20,326 nt of DNA from Frankiaceae bacterium (GCA_030840545.1 JAVEEH010000179.1:1-20326); one strand, 5' to 3'; positions 12,481 to 19,633 are shown, counted from the stretch's first letter. Numbers and translations are program-made. The notes: generated by a model from the sequence alone, not told the origin.

Positions 12481-13572
12481 TCAGCGCAGTCCGGTGCCGC
12501 GGCGTAGCGCGTCGTCCAGCAACCGGCCGACCAGCTCCGGATAGCTCACGCCACTCGCTGCCCACATCCGCGGGAACATCGACGCCGGTGTGAAGCCTGG
12601 CATCGTGTTGATCTCGTTGACGAGCACCTGTCCATCGGCCGTGACGAAGAAGTCGACGCGCGCCAGCCCTTCGCAGTCGAGGGCCTCGAACGCACGCACC
12701 GCAGTCGCGCGGATCTCCTCGACAGTTGCGGTCGGCAGTGTCGGCGGGATGTCGAACTCGGTGGCATCGCTGAGGTACTTCGCGTCGAAGTCGTAGAACT
12801 CCTGACCTCCTGTCACCCGCACCTCGGCCGGCAGCGACGCCTCCGGCGTGCCGTCCGGGCCGGCGATGACACCGCACTCCACCTCGCGACCCGCGACGGC
12901 CGCCTCGACGAGTGCCTTGGGATCGTGGCGATGCGCCTCCGCGAGTGCCGCCGCGAGGTCCGCGACCCGGGAGACCTTGCTGATGCCGATGCTCGACCCA
13001 CCGCGCGCCGGCTTCACGAACACCGGCAGCCCGAGCGCACCGACGTCCGCCGGTGCAGGCCGGCCGCGTCGTACGACGGCGTACGGCGGCACCGCCAGCC
13101 CGCAGGCCTCGAGCAGCTGCTTCATGTGCTGCTTGTCCATCGCCGCAGCCGAGGCGAAGACACCCGAGCCGACGTAGGGGACGCCGGCCAGCTCCAGCAA
13201 CCCCTGCAACGTGCCGTCCTCGCCGTAGGGGCCGTGCAGCAGCGGGAAGACGAGGTCGAGGCTGCCGAGCTCCTCCGGGAGCTCACCCGGCTCGAGCACC
13301 ACGAGACCCTTCGCCGTCGGATCGGCGGGGAGCGCGATCGCGGTGCCGGTCGGGTCGACGGCCGGCAGCTCACGTCCGCGCATGGCCAACAGGGAAGGGT
13401 CGTCGGGTGCGAGGACCCAGCGACCTTCGGCGGTGATGCCGATCGGCATGACGTCGTAACGCGTGTGGTCGATCGCCGCGAGGACGCTGGCCGCGGACAC
13501 GCAGGAGATCGCGTGCTCGGTGCTGCGACCGCCGAAGACGACGGCGACGCGCAGCCTTCGGGGTCCGCTCAT
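12481..13572 (-). CDS. ddl: D-alanine--D-alanine ligase
   Basis: The 363-residue product has the ATP-grasp Ddl signature: VVFGGRSTEHAIS (11-23), LLHGPYGEDGTLQG (111-124), VFVKPARGGSSIGI (184-197), the omega-loop EFYDFDAKY (258-266) and VNEINTMPGFTPAS (318-331). It joins two D-alanines with ATP in the cytosol for peptidoglycan precursor synthesis. The FYDFDAKY loop with Tyr indicates D-Ala-D-Ala rather than D-Ala-D-lactate activity. The ATG at 13572 has no Shine-Dalgarno but a -10 box 7 bases upstream. It follows the NlpC/P60 gene by 28 bases, a cell-wall pairing, and converges on the DUF3515 gene. Confidence 0.96.
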   Translation of the reverse strand: MSGPRRLRVAVVFGGRSTEHAISCVSAASVLAAIDHTRYDVMPIGITAEGRWVLAPDDPSLLAMRGRELPAVDPTGTAIALPADPTAKGLVVLEPGELPEELGSLDLVFPLLHGPYGEDGTLQGLLELAGVPYVGSGVFASAAAMDKQHMKQLLEACGLAVPPYAVVRRGRPAPADVGALGLPVFVKPARGGSSIGISKVSRVADLAAALAEAHRHDPKALVEAAVAGREVECGVIAGPDGTPEASLPAEVRVTGGQEFYDFDAKYLSDATEFDIPPTLPTATVEEIRATAVRAFEALDCEGLARVDFFVTADGQVLVNEINTMPGFTPASMFPRMWAASGVSYPELVGRLLDDALRRGTGLR

Positions 13573-13579
13573 CGACCCG

Positions 13580-13585
13580 ACAGTA
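13580..13585 (-). promoter_or_regulatory. -10 box for leaderless ddl transcript
   Basis: TACTGT on the minus strand is followed by CGGGTCG (7 bases) and the ATG at 13572. No ribosome-binding site fits in the interval. The box lies in the 28-base gap after the NlpC/P60 gene, so ddl has its own promoter candidate besides read-through. Confidence 0.6.
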
Positions 13586-13600
13586 CCCGGCGTGGTGGGC

Positions 13601-14836
13601 TCAGCGGGCGTACGGCCGCACTGCGCCGATCAGGTCCGGCCGCCACGCCGAGCTGATGCGCACGTTGGCCCCCGTGTAGGGCGCCTCGACCATCTGACCG
13701 TTGCCGATGTAGATCCCGACGTGATGAATCGTGTTGGGGTCACTGGTGTTGGTGGCAAAGAACAGCAGGTCGCCGGGGCGCACCGCCGAGGTGGAGATGC
13801 GGGCACCTTCCTGCCACTGATAACCCGTCCAGTGGTCGAGGGTCACCCCGACCTGCGCGTAGGCCCACATGACCAGCCCCGAGCAGTCGTAGGTGTCCGG
13901 GCCAGCGGCGCCCCATTCGTAGGGCTTGCCGATCTGGGACTCGGCATAGGTGACGGCTTGTTGCTCCGTGGCCGCCGAGACGGTCCCCTGCACGTCGCCG
14001 GTCGCGCCGGTCTGGTCTGCTGTCTGCTGGGCCTTGGCAGCAGCACGAGCGGCAGCGCGAGCGGCGGCCTGGGCGCGCGCCTGGGCGAGTGCGACCAGTC
14101 GCGCGCGTTCAAGAGCGGAGGCGTGCTGCCTCGCGTCGGCGAGCAGCGCGGCCAGCTCCCGCCGTCGTTGCTTGAGACCGGCGAGGACGGCGGTCTGGCT
14201 CGCAACAGCCGACTCGGCGCGATGACGGGCGCGGTCCGCGGCGTGCGCGGCGGCGGCGGCCCGGGCCAGGGTGGCCTGCGCCTCCTGCCGTACGGCGAGC
14301 TGGTAGATCCGCGCGGCGTCGAGCGCCTGTGTCGCGTCACGCTGCGCCCGCGAGATGACGTTCAACGTGTTGACCCGGTAAAGCAGTGACTCCGGCCCGT
14401 CGGCGCCGAGCATCGCGTCGACACTCGACAGCCCGCCGGACATGTAGGCCGCGGCAGCGAACCGACCGATCCGCCGGCGCGCGTCGGTCACGTGCCGCGC
14501 CGCCACCCCCAGCACGACTCTCGCCAGGTCGGCATCGCGTTGCGCGGCTCGCTGCTTGACCCGCGCCTGGTTGTAGCCCTCGATCGCCACCTCGGCAGCC
14601 GTGCTGAGGCGGGCGAGGGCAGCAGTCGTGGCCTGCACCCGGCCGGCCGCGGCAGCCACCTGGTGCTCACGCCGGGCGACCGCGGCCTTGCCGGCGGCTA
14701 CCTGCCGCGCGCTCGGACCGTGGCCGTGGCCGGCGAAGGCCGAGGGCGCCCAGCCGAGCGAGCCACCCGAGAGCAGGCCCACGGCGAGCAACGTCGCGAC
14801 CGAGCCGCGGGCGCGCCGCGAAGCGGAACCGCGCAT
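13601..14836 (-). CDS. Secreted NlpC/P60 peptidoglycan endopeptidase, RipC-like
   Basis: The 411-residue product starts with an Arg-rich signal peptide with a hydrophobic core (VATLLAVGLL) and a likely cut after AFA at residue 35. Residues 45-270 form long Ala/Arg-rich coiled-coil stretches with the PcsB/RipC-type segment RIGRFAAAAYMSGG (122-135). The C-terminal NlpC/P60 domain (about 291-411) has the catalytic triad Cys318 (YDCSGLV), His372 (HHVGIYIG) and Glu384 (VEAPY), with the 12-residue His-Glu spacing of RipA. It should cut D-Glu-mDAP bonds in the wall; coiled-coil P60 proteins of this type are often activated by FtsEX, which is not in the window. ATG at 14836 is preceded by AGGGGGG 5 bases upstream. 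It is upstream of ddl on the same strand. Confidence 0.93.
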   Translation of the reverse strand: MRGSASRRARGSVATLLAVGLLSGGSLGWAPSAFAGHGHGPSARQVAAGKAAVARREHQVAAAAGRVQATTAALARLSTAAEVAIEGYNQARVKQRAAQRDADLARVVLGVAARHVTDARRRIGRFAAAAYMSGGLSSVDAMLGADGPESLLYRVNTLNVISRAQRDATQALDAARIYQLAVRQEAQATLARAAAAAHAADRARHRAESAVASQTAVLAGLKQRRRELAALLADARQHASALERARLVALAQARAQAAARAAARAAAKAQQTADQTGATGDVQGTVSAATEQQAVTYAESQIGKPYEWGAAGPDTYDCSGLVMWAYAQVGVTLDHWTGYQWQEGARISTSAVRPGDLLFFATNTSDPNTIHHVGIYIGNGQMVEAPYTGANVRISSAWRPDLIGAVRPYAR

Positions 14837-14889
14837 CGCGACCCCCCTCGTCGGTCCCCGCGCCCGTGTCGGCGCGTGCTCTAGCTGTG

Positions 14890-14919
14890 ACTGTAGTTGC
14901 CAATGGTGCGAATGTGAAA
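14890..14919 (-). promoter_or_regulatory. Candidate promoter of the NlpC/P60 gene
   Basis: TTTCAC (14919-14914), an 18-base spacer and TACAGT (14895-14890) on the minus strand lie in the 106-base gap upstream of the gene. The leader would be about 46 bases. No riboswitch-sized structure fits, so a ydaO-type c-di-AMP element is not expected. Confidence 0.45.
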
Positions 14920-14942
14920 GTGGAAACCAGGACGAATCGGCA

Positions 14943-16220
14943 CTAAGACAGCGCGTCGAGCGCTCCGACGATGTCCCTCACCAGGTCATCGGCGTCTTCG
15001 AGGCCGATGCTGAAGCGCACGCTCGATGCGCCGATGCCGGCGGTGGCAAGCGCGGCGTCGTCGAGCTGGCGGTGGGTCGTGGACGCCACGTGCGACACCA
15101 CGGTGTGCACGCCACCGAGGCTCGTCGCCACGGCTGCGACCCGCAGCCGGTCGCAGAGGGCCATTCCCTGCGCCCGGCCGCCGCGCGGCGTGATCGTCAG
15201 GATGGCGCCGTACCGCGGCCCTTCCGGCCCGGCGTCGAAGAGCTTGCCGGCCAGCTCGTGCTGCGGGTGCGACCCCAGGCCGGGGTAGTCGATGCGCTCG
15301 ACCGACGGGTGGCCGGCGACCGCCTCAGCGACCGCCAGCGCGGTGGCACAGTGTCGAGCGACGCGCACCGGCAACGTCGCGAGCCCCCGATGCAGCAGGA
15401 AGGCCTCGTCGGGCGCGAGCATCCCGCCGAGGTCGAGCCGGGTCTTGCGGATGCGCCCGACCAGGTCGACGTCGCCGACTACGGCACCACCGGTGACGTC
15501 GGAGTGGCCACCCAGATACTTGGTGGCCGAGTGCACGACCAGATCCGCGCCCCACTCCAACGGACGACACACGACCGGCGACGCAAACGTGCTGTCCACG
15601 GCCAGCGGTACGCCGGCCGCACGGCACACGTCGGCCAACGCCGGCAGGTCGGCGACAGCAGTGGTGGGGTTGGCGATCGTCTCCGCCCAGACCAACGCAG
15701 TCTCGGGACGAATCGCGTCGCGCACAGCGTCGACGTCGGTGCCGTCGACGAATGTCGCCGACACCCCGAACCGCTCGAGCACGTGTGTCAGCACGCCGTA
15801 GGTGCCGCCGTAGACCGCAGCCGGAGCGACGACGTGTCGGCCGGCCGAGCACAGGGTCAGCATCACCGTCGAGATGGCAGCCATCCCGGACGCGAACGGT
15901 TGCGCGGCGACCGCATGGTCCAGGCCGTGCGCCTCGAGAGTGGCGAGCCCCAGCGCAAAGGCGTCGGCAGTCGGGTTGTCGATGCGGCTGTAGGAGTAGC
16001 CGGGCTTGCGATCCGCGAGCACGTCGGCATAGTCCTGCGCAGTGTCGAAGCGGAAGGCGGACGTCCGGTAGGTCGGCAGTCCGAGCGGCTCCTGCGGCGG
16101 CGGCCCGGGCCGCGGGCCGTGGACGGCGCGCGTGCTCTCCCCCCAGCGGGAGCCCTCGGACGGGTCAGCGTTCGCCGGTCCGACGATCGGCAGGTTGAGC
16201 GGCTGCTCATCGTCAGACAT
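14943..16220 (-). CDS. Trans-sulfuration family PLP enzyme (cystathionine gamma-synthase/lyase-like)
   Basis: The 425-residue product is a Cys/Met-metabolism PLP-dependent enzyme. It has YSYSRIDNPT with Tyr77 and Arg79 (cofactor phosphate contacts from the partner subunit), FASGMAAIS (109-117), VWAETIANPT, AVDSTF with Asp209, HSATKYLGGHSDV with the Schiff-base Lys234, TSLGGVHT (366-373) and the substrate-carboxylate Arg402 in SVRFSIGLED. It acts on C-S or C-O bonds of homoserine, cystathionine or cysteine derivatives; the exact reaction cannot be read from sequence. I place the start at ATG 16220, with GAGAGGG 6 bases upstream, so it overlaps gpsA by 8 bases. It is the last gene of the plsC-gpsA operon; I see no terminator in the 106 bases after its stop. 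Confidence 0.9.
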   Translation of the reverse strand: MSDDEQPLNLPIVGPANADPSEGSRWGESTRAVHGPRPGPPPQEPLGLPTYRTSAFRFDTAQDYADVLADRKPGYSYSRIDNPTADAFALGLATLEAHGLDHAVAAQPFASGMAAISTVMLTLCSAGRHVVAPAAVYGGTYGVLTHVLERFGVSATFVDGTDVDAVRDAIRPETALVWAETIANPTTAVADLPALADVCRAAGVPLAVDSTFASPVVCRPLEWGADLVVHSATKYLGGHSDVTGGAVVGDVDLVGRIRKTRLDLGGMLAPDEAFLLHRGLATLPVRVARHCATALAVAEAVAGHPSVERIDYPGLGSHPQHELAGKLFDAGPEGPRYGAILTITPRGGRAQGMALCDRLRVAAVATSLGGVHTVVSHVASTTHRQLDDAALATAGIGASSVRFSIGLEDADDLVRDIVGALDALS

Positions 16221-17223
16221 CGGCGTCCCTCTCGTGCTTCGGGCCACGGCTGAGCAGCGAGAGCAACATGTCCTGCACCGTCATGCCTTCGTGAACGACG
16301 AACGTGACGTGTTCGGTGATCGGCACCGCGACATCGTGCTTTCGGGCCAGGTCGAGGATCGATTGGCACGACTTCACGCCCTCGGCGGTCTGCTTGGTGA
16401 CCGCGAGCACTTCCGGCATGGTCATGCCCCTGCCGAGGTTCTCGCCGAAGGTGCGGTTTCGTGACAGCGGGGACATGCACGTGGCGACGAGGTCGCCCAC
16501 GCCCGCGAGCCCGGCAAACGTGTGCGGGTCTGCTCCCAACGCCTCGCCGAGCCGCGACATCTCGGCGAGCCCGCGGGTGATGAGCGACGCCTGCGCGTTG
16601 TCACCGAAGCCGAGCCCCGCCGCGATCCCGACGGCGAGCGCGATGACGTTCTTGACGGCACCGCCGAGCTCGCAGCCGAGGACGTCGTGGTTGGTGTAGG
16701 GCCGGAAGTATCCGGAGTTGCACGCACCTTGGACGCGCTCGGCGACCTTCAGGTCCACGCACGCAACCACACTCGCGGCTGGCTGCCGGGCGGCGATCTC
16801 GCGGGCCAGGTTGGGTCCCGAGACGACGGCGACGCGCTCGGCCGGGACGTTGGCCACCTCGCCGATGACCTCGCTCATCCGTTTCGCGGTGCCTAGCTCG
16901 ATCCCTTTCATGAGGCTGACGAGGATCGCGTCCGGGCGGAGCAGATGCACGAATTGGGCAAGGTTCTCGCGCGCCGTCTGGGACGGGATCGCCACGATGA
17001 CGAGCTCCGCGTCGGCCAATGCCTCGCCCGGATCGGCGGTCGCTCGCAACGCGGCGGGCAGCTCGATGTCCGGCAGGTAGTCCGGGTTGTGCTGGGTGCT
17101 CGTGATGGCTGCGGCGATCTCCGGTCGTCGCGACCAGAGCACGGTGTCGGTCCCCGCATCGACGAGCACCTGCGCAAACGCGGTCCCCCACGAGCCTGCG
17201 CCGAGCACCGCAGCCTGCGTCAC
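16213..17223 (-). CDS. gpsA: Glycerol-3-phosphate dehydrogenase [NAD(P)+]
   Basis: The 336-residue product has the Rossmann motif LGAGSWGTA (7-15), VIVAIPSQ (75-82), SLMKGIE with Lys106, VVSGPNLAREIA (133-144), CELGGAVKNVIALAVG with catalytic Lys191, and the C-terminal VPITEHV segment. It reduces dihydroxyacetone phosphate to sn-glycerol-3-phosphate for phospholipid synthesis. GTG at 17223 overlaps the plsC stop as GTGA. Pairing with plsC puts substrate supply and acylation in one operon. Length and motifs are normal. Confidence 0.97.
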   Translation of the reverse strand: MTQAAVLGAGSWGTAFAQVLVDAGTDTVLWSRRPEIAAAITSTQHNPDYLPDIELPAALRATADPGEALADAELVIVAIPSQTARENLAQFVHLLRPDAILVSLMKGIELGTAKRMSEVIGEVANVPAERVAVVSGPNLAREIAARQPAASVVACVDLKVAERVQGACNSGYFRPYTNHDVLGCELGGAVKNVIALAVGIAAGLGFGDNAQASLITRGLAEMSRLGEALGADPHTFAGLAGVGDLVATCMSPLSRNRTFGENLGRGMTMPEVLAVTKQTAEGVKSCQSILDLARKHDVAVPITEHVTFVVHEGMTVQDMLLSLLSRGPKHERDADV

Positions 17224-17948
17224 GCGGACTCCTTCATCGGGGGGTGTGCCTTCATGTCATAGAACTCCGCCGGTGGGGTTCCGCCACGCAGCTCGGCGAG
17301 GTGCGCGGCGACCCGATGCATCACCGTGTCGGTGGTGGCGCGCAACAGCTCAGCCGTCATCGGCTTGCCCTGGAAGCGCGAGAGGTCGACCGGCGGGCCC
17401 GCGAGGATCTGCATGGTGTGGCGCGGGAAGAGCTTCGGCCATCTTGCCTTGTAGGGCAGGATCGCCTGCGGCCCCCACTGCGCGATCGGCACGACCGGCG
17501 CGCCCGACAACAAGGCCAGCCGGGCGACACCTGTGCGGGCCTTCATCGGCCACAGGTCGGGGTCGCGGGTGGCGCTGCCCTCGGGATAGATGAGCACGCA
17601 CTCGCCGCGTCGCAAGGCTTCGACCGCCGGCTCGAGAGCAGCGGATGCGTCGGCTGCGTGGCGGTGGACCGGGATCTGCTCGGCCCCTTCGAAAATCCAC
17701 TTCAGCGGTGCCTTGCGGAACAGCTCCGCTTTGGCCAGGAATCTTGGCGGGCGGCCATGGTCGTAGAGGAAGTGCCCGATGACGAGCGGGTCGAGCTCGC
17801 TGACGTGGTTGGCGGCAACGATGATGCCGCCGGTGGCCGGAACGTTGTCGACACCGCGCCAGTCGTGCTTCGTGAAGACCAGCAGCAGCGGCTTGACGAC
17901 GCTCACGACCAGCCGGTACCAGAATCCCAGCCGTTGGCGCCGTCGCAC
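17220..17948 (-). CDS. plsC: 1-acyl-sn-glycerol-3-phosphate acyltransferase family protein
   Basis: The 242-residue product contains the PlsC motifs: NHVSELD with His48 and Asp53 (HX4D), FLAKAELFRKAPLKWIF (70-86, motif II region), YPEGSATRD (121-129, motif III) and APVVPIAQWG (150-159, motif IV). A hydrophobic stretch near 12-25 (LVVSVVKPLLLVF) should dock it on the membrane. It acylates lysophosphatidate at sn-2 or a related acceptor. I chose GTG 17948-17946, which has GGAGG 6 bases upstream. It heads plsC-gpsA-PLP enzyme and is divergent from cofC across 48 bases. Confidence 0.92.
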   Translation of the reverse strand: MRRRQRLGFWYRLVVSVVKPLLLVFTKHDWRGVDNVPATGGIIVAANHVSELDPLVIGHFLYDHGRPPRFLAKAELFRKAPLKWIFEGAEQIPVHRHAADASAALEPAVEALRRGECVLIYPEGSATRDPDLWPMKARTGVARLALLSGAPVVPIAQWGPQAILPYKARWPKLFPRHTMQILAGPPVDLSRFQGKPMTAELLRATTDTVMHRVAAHLAELRGGTPPAEFYDMKAHPPMKESA

Positions 17949-17996
17949 GACTGACCTCCACCTCGCCGGGCCTGACCTTCCCGTCGACTTGCGAGG

Positions 17997-18650
17997 ATGC
18001 CAGACGTGGCCACCTCTGCGATCCCGTGGGCGATCGTGGTGCCGGTCAAGCGCCTGGCCGACGCCAAGACGCGCATCGCCACGTCGAGCGCCATCCGGGA
18101 GCGACTGGCACTGGCGATGGCGCTGGACACCGTGCGGGCTGCGCTGGCGTGCGCGGACGTCGCGGTCGTGGTGGCCGTCACCGACGACGAACGGGCCACT
18201 GCACTGCTGCTCGCCCTCGGGGCTCGGGTGGTGCCGGACGAGCCCGGCGCGGGGCTCAACCCCGCGCTCGCGCACGGCGTCGTTGCTGCCGCCGGCCTTC
18301 TCGACGGTGCAGTCGCCGCCTTGTCAGCCGACCTGCCGGGCCTGCGACCGGACGACCTGGCCGCCGTCCTCGCCCGGGCAACGCAGCACGACAGCGCGAC
18401 CGTCGCCGACATGGCCGGGGACGGTACGACGCTGCTCACCGCCCGGTCAGCGCGGTTGTTCCGGCCGGCATTCGGCGCGAACTCGCGCTCGGCACACGCC
18501 GCCCTGGGTGCCGTGGACCTGTCGGCGTTCGCCGCCGAGTCGGTCCGGCGCGACGTCGACACCCTCGCGGACCTGCGCGCCGTCGCCCAGCTCGGCTGCG
18601 GCCCGGCGACAAGCGAGCTGCTGGCCGGCGACGCCCATCTGCTGGACTGA
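17997..18650 (+). CDS. cofC: CofC/FbiD nucleotidyltransferase of coenzyme F420 synthesis
   Basis: The product (217 residues from ATG 17997) has the CofC/FbiD core: IVVPVKRLADAKTRIA (13-28, the GTP-binding VKxxxxAKTRL loop), PDEPGAGLNPALAHGV, the ALSADLPGLRPDDL metal site and RPAFGANSRSAHAALG, ending with VRRDVDTLADLRA. The enzyme joins GTP to 2-phospholactate or, in mycobacteria, phosphoenolpyruvate, giving the activated side chain of F420. The ATG directly abuts GAGG, whereas GTG at 18006 lies 9 bases after it and may be the real start (214 residues). Other F420 genes are not in this window. Confidence 0.9.
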   Translation: MPDVATSAIPWAIVVPVKRLADAKTRIATSSAIRERLALAMALDTVRAALACADVAVVVAVTDDERATALLLALGARVVPDEPGAGLNPALAHGVVAAAGLLDGAVAALSADLPGLRPDDLAAVLARATQHDSATVADMAGDGTTLLTARSARLFRPAFGANSRSAHAALGAVDLSAFAAESVRRDVDTLADLRAVAQLGCGPATSELLAGDAHLLD

Positions 18651-18675
18651 AACGTCAGCACCACAGCCGCGCTTC

Positions 18676-18681
18676 TAGGCT
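18676..18681 (+). promoter_or_regulatory. -10 box for leaderless transcript of the OB-fold-like gene
   Basis: TAGGCT is followed by GGCACCC (7 bases) and the GTG at 18689. The hexamer is identical to that before the GNAT gene. No Shine-Dalgarno is present. It lies in the 38-base gap after cofC. Confidence 0.55.
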
Positions 18682-18688
18682 GGCACCC

Positions 18689-18898
18689 GTGCAGGCGACG
18701 GTCCGCAGCTTCGATCCCCGCACCCGCAGCGGCGAGGTGCTGCTCGACGACGGTCGCGCGCTCGCCTTTCCGGCTCGCGCATTCGACGCCTCCGGCCTGA
18801 GGCTGCTGCGGCTGGGGCAACGGGTGCGGCTACGGCTGGACGACGAAGGTGCGGTGGCGTTCCTGACTATCAGCACGTTGGCGGACCCGCTCAGCTGA
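18689..18898 (+). CDS. Small cold-shock-like (OB-fold) protein
   Basis: The 69-residue product (VQATVRSFDPRTRSGEVLLD at its start, then DDGRALAFPARAF, GLRLLRLGQRVRLRLDDEG, AVAFLTI) has the strand pattern of a cold-shock-type OB-fold: G-x-V strand, basic-rich strand 3 and a final GAVAFLTI strand. It lacks the canonical RNP1 and RNP2 aromatic motifs (KGFGFI, VFVHF), so nucleic-acid binding may be weak or different. Similar short proteins appear beside cofC or hup in actinomycetes as far as I recall. The start is GTG 18689 with a -10 box 7 bases upstream. Function unknown. Confidence 0.75.
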   Translation: MQATVRSFDPRTRSGEVLLDDGRALAFPARAFDASGLRLLRLGQRVRLRLDDEGAVAFLTISTLADPLS

Positions 18899-18918
18899 CC
18901 CTGCCGCCGCAACGACAC

Positions 18919-18951
18919 CGACGGCCGTCCCGCACCGCGGGACGGCCGTCG
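18919..18951. terminator. Bidirectional hairpin terminator between OB-fold gene and hup
   Basis: A perfect 15-bp stem (18919-18933 with 18937-18951, arms CGACGGCCGTCCCGC and its complement) closes a 3-base ACC loop. It lies 20 bases after the plus-strand gene and 15 bases after the hup stop on the minus strand. No U-tract follows either way, as in many actinobacterial terminators. Confidence 0.8.
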
Positions 18952-18966
18952 TGAGCCGGTGTGCGG

Positions 18967-19518
18967 TCAGCGACGAGCGGTCTTCTTGGCCGGAGCCCGC
19001 TTGGCAGTCGCCTTCTTGGTCGTCTTCTTGGCGGTCGACTTCTTCGCCGTCGACTTCTTGGCGGCCGACTTGGCCGGCGTGCGCTTTGCCGGTGCCTTGG
19101 TCGCCTTCTTCGCCGCGCCTCGTGCTGCAGACGCAGCCTTGCCCGGCGCTGCTGCCGCGGTTCTCGCCGTCGAGCGAGCACTGGCGGCAGTGCTCTTCGC
19201 CGCTGCCTTGGTCACGGCGTCGGCGACCTTGCTCAGCTTGACGGCGCCGCTGACGACACCCTTGAACTGCGTGCCGGGCCGGAACTTCGGCACCGACGTC
19301 TTCTTCACCTTGACGGTCTCGCCGGTGCGGGGGTTGCGCCCCGTGCGTGCGGCGCGCTCCACCTTCTCGAAGACACCGAAGCCGGTGATGGCGACTTTCT
19401 CGCCTCTGGCTACGGCGCGCTGAATGGTGTCGAGAACGGCGTCAACCGCGTGCTCGGCTGTCCTCTTCTCGACGCCCAGGCGGTCGCGGATTGCGTCGAT
19501 GAGCTCGGCCCTGTTCAC
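18967..19518 (-). CDS. hupB: HU-family nucleoid protein with Lys/Ala-rich tail
   Basis: The 183-residue product has an HU domain at residues 1-90 (VNRAELIDAIRDRLG; signature ITGFGVFEKVERAARTGRNP at 44-63; KFRPGTQFK) followed by a histone H1-like tail of Lys, Ala, Thr and Pro (about 100-183), with KKSTA repeats at 154-165. This is the actinobacterial HupB/HBs architecture: the HU body bends DNA and the tail binds and condenses it, and tail lysines are acetylated in mycobacteria. GTG at 19518 has GGAGG 6 bases upstream. It is downstream of leuCD and convergent with the OB-fold gene; a promoter lies just upstream. Confidence 0.96.
   Translation of the reverse strand: MNRAELIDAIRDRLGVEKRTAEHAVDAVLDTIQRAVARGEKVAITGFGVFEKVERAARTGRNPRTGETVKVKKTSVPKFRPGTQFKGVVSGAVKLSKVADAVTKAAAKSTAASARSTARTAAAAPGKAASAARGAAKKATKAPAKRTPAKSAAKKSTAKKSTAKKTTKKATAKRAPAKKTARR
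19019..19063 (-). repeat. 15-bp tandem repeats in the hup tail (KKSTA units)
   Basis: Three 15-bp units lie head to tail at 19019-19033, 19034-19048 and 19049-19063 (consensus gtcgacttcttggcg on the plus strand), with degenerate flanking copies. Each encodes one five-residue K-K-S/T-T-A unit, so copy changes would keep frame. Confidence 0.8.
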
Positions 19519-19563
19519 GTTGTCCCTCCGATGACGTCGAGGCGTGCCCTCGACCCTCTGCGG

Positions 19564-19593
19564 AACCTAGTGCTCAGTGCGCGTCCGAGACAA
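19564..19593 (-). promoter_or_regulatory. Promoter of hupB
   Basis: TTGTCT (19593-19588), an 18-base spacer and TAGGTT (19569-19564) on the minus strand lie between leuD and hup. The leader would be about 40 bases and holds the GGAGG. This would uncouple hup from leuCD. Confidence 0.6.
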
Positions 19594-19633
19594 CGACCTT
19601 GCGCGACTTTCTTTTGTGTCGCAGCGATTTCTC

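Noticed and set aside
14837..14942. A possible c-di-AMP (ydaO-type) riboswitch before the NlpC/P60 gene, as seen for some actinobacterial wall hydrolases.
   Set aside because: The gap is only 106 bases with a leader of about 46 bases, too short for that RNA, and no conserved stems were seen.
14601..16253. A 550-codon plus-strand frame opposite the PLP enzyme.
   Set aside because: No domain is recognisable and the minus-strand enzyme has all its catalytic residues; it is a shadow frame.
19519..19633. A hairpin (GCGAC and GTCGC arms with a 10-base A-rich loop) after leuD as a terminator.
   Set aside because: The stem is only 5 bp, the loop is large and no U-run follows; the A/T-rich patch is more likely part of the hup promoter region.
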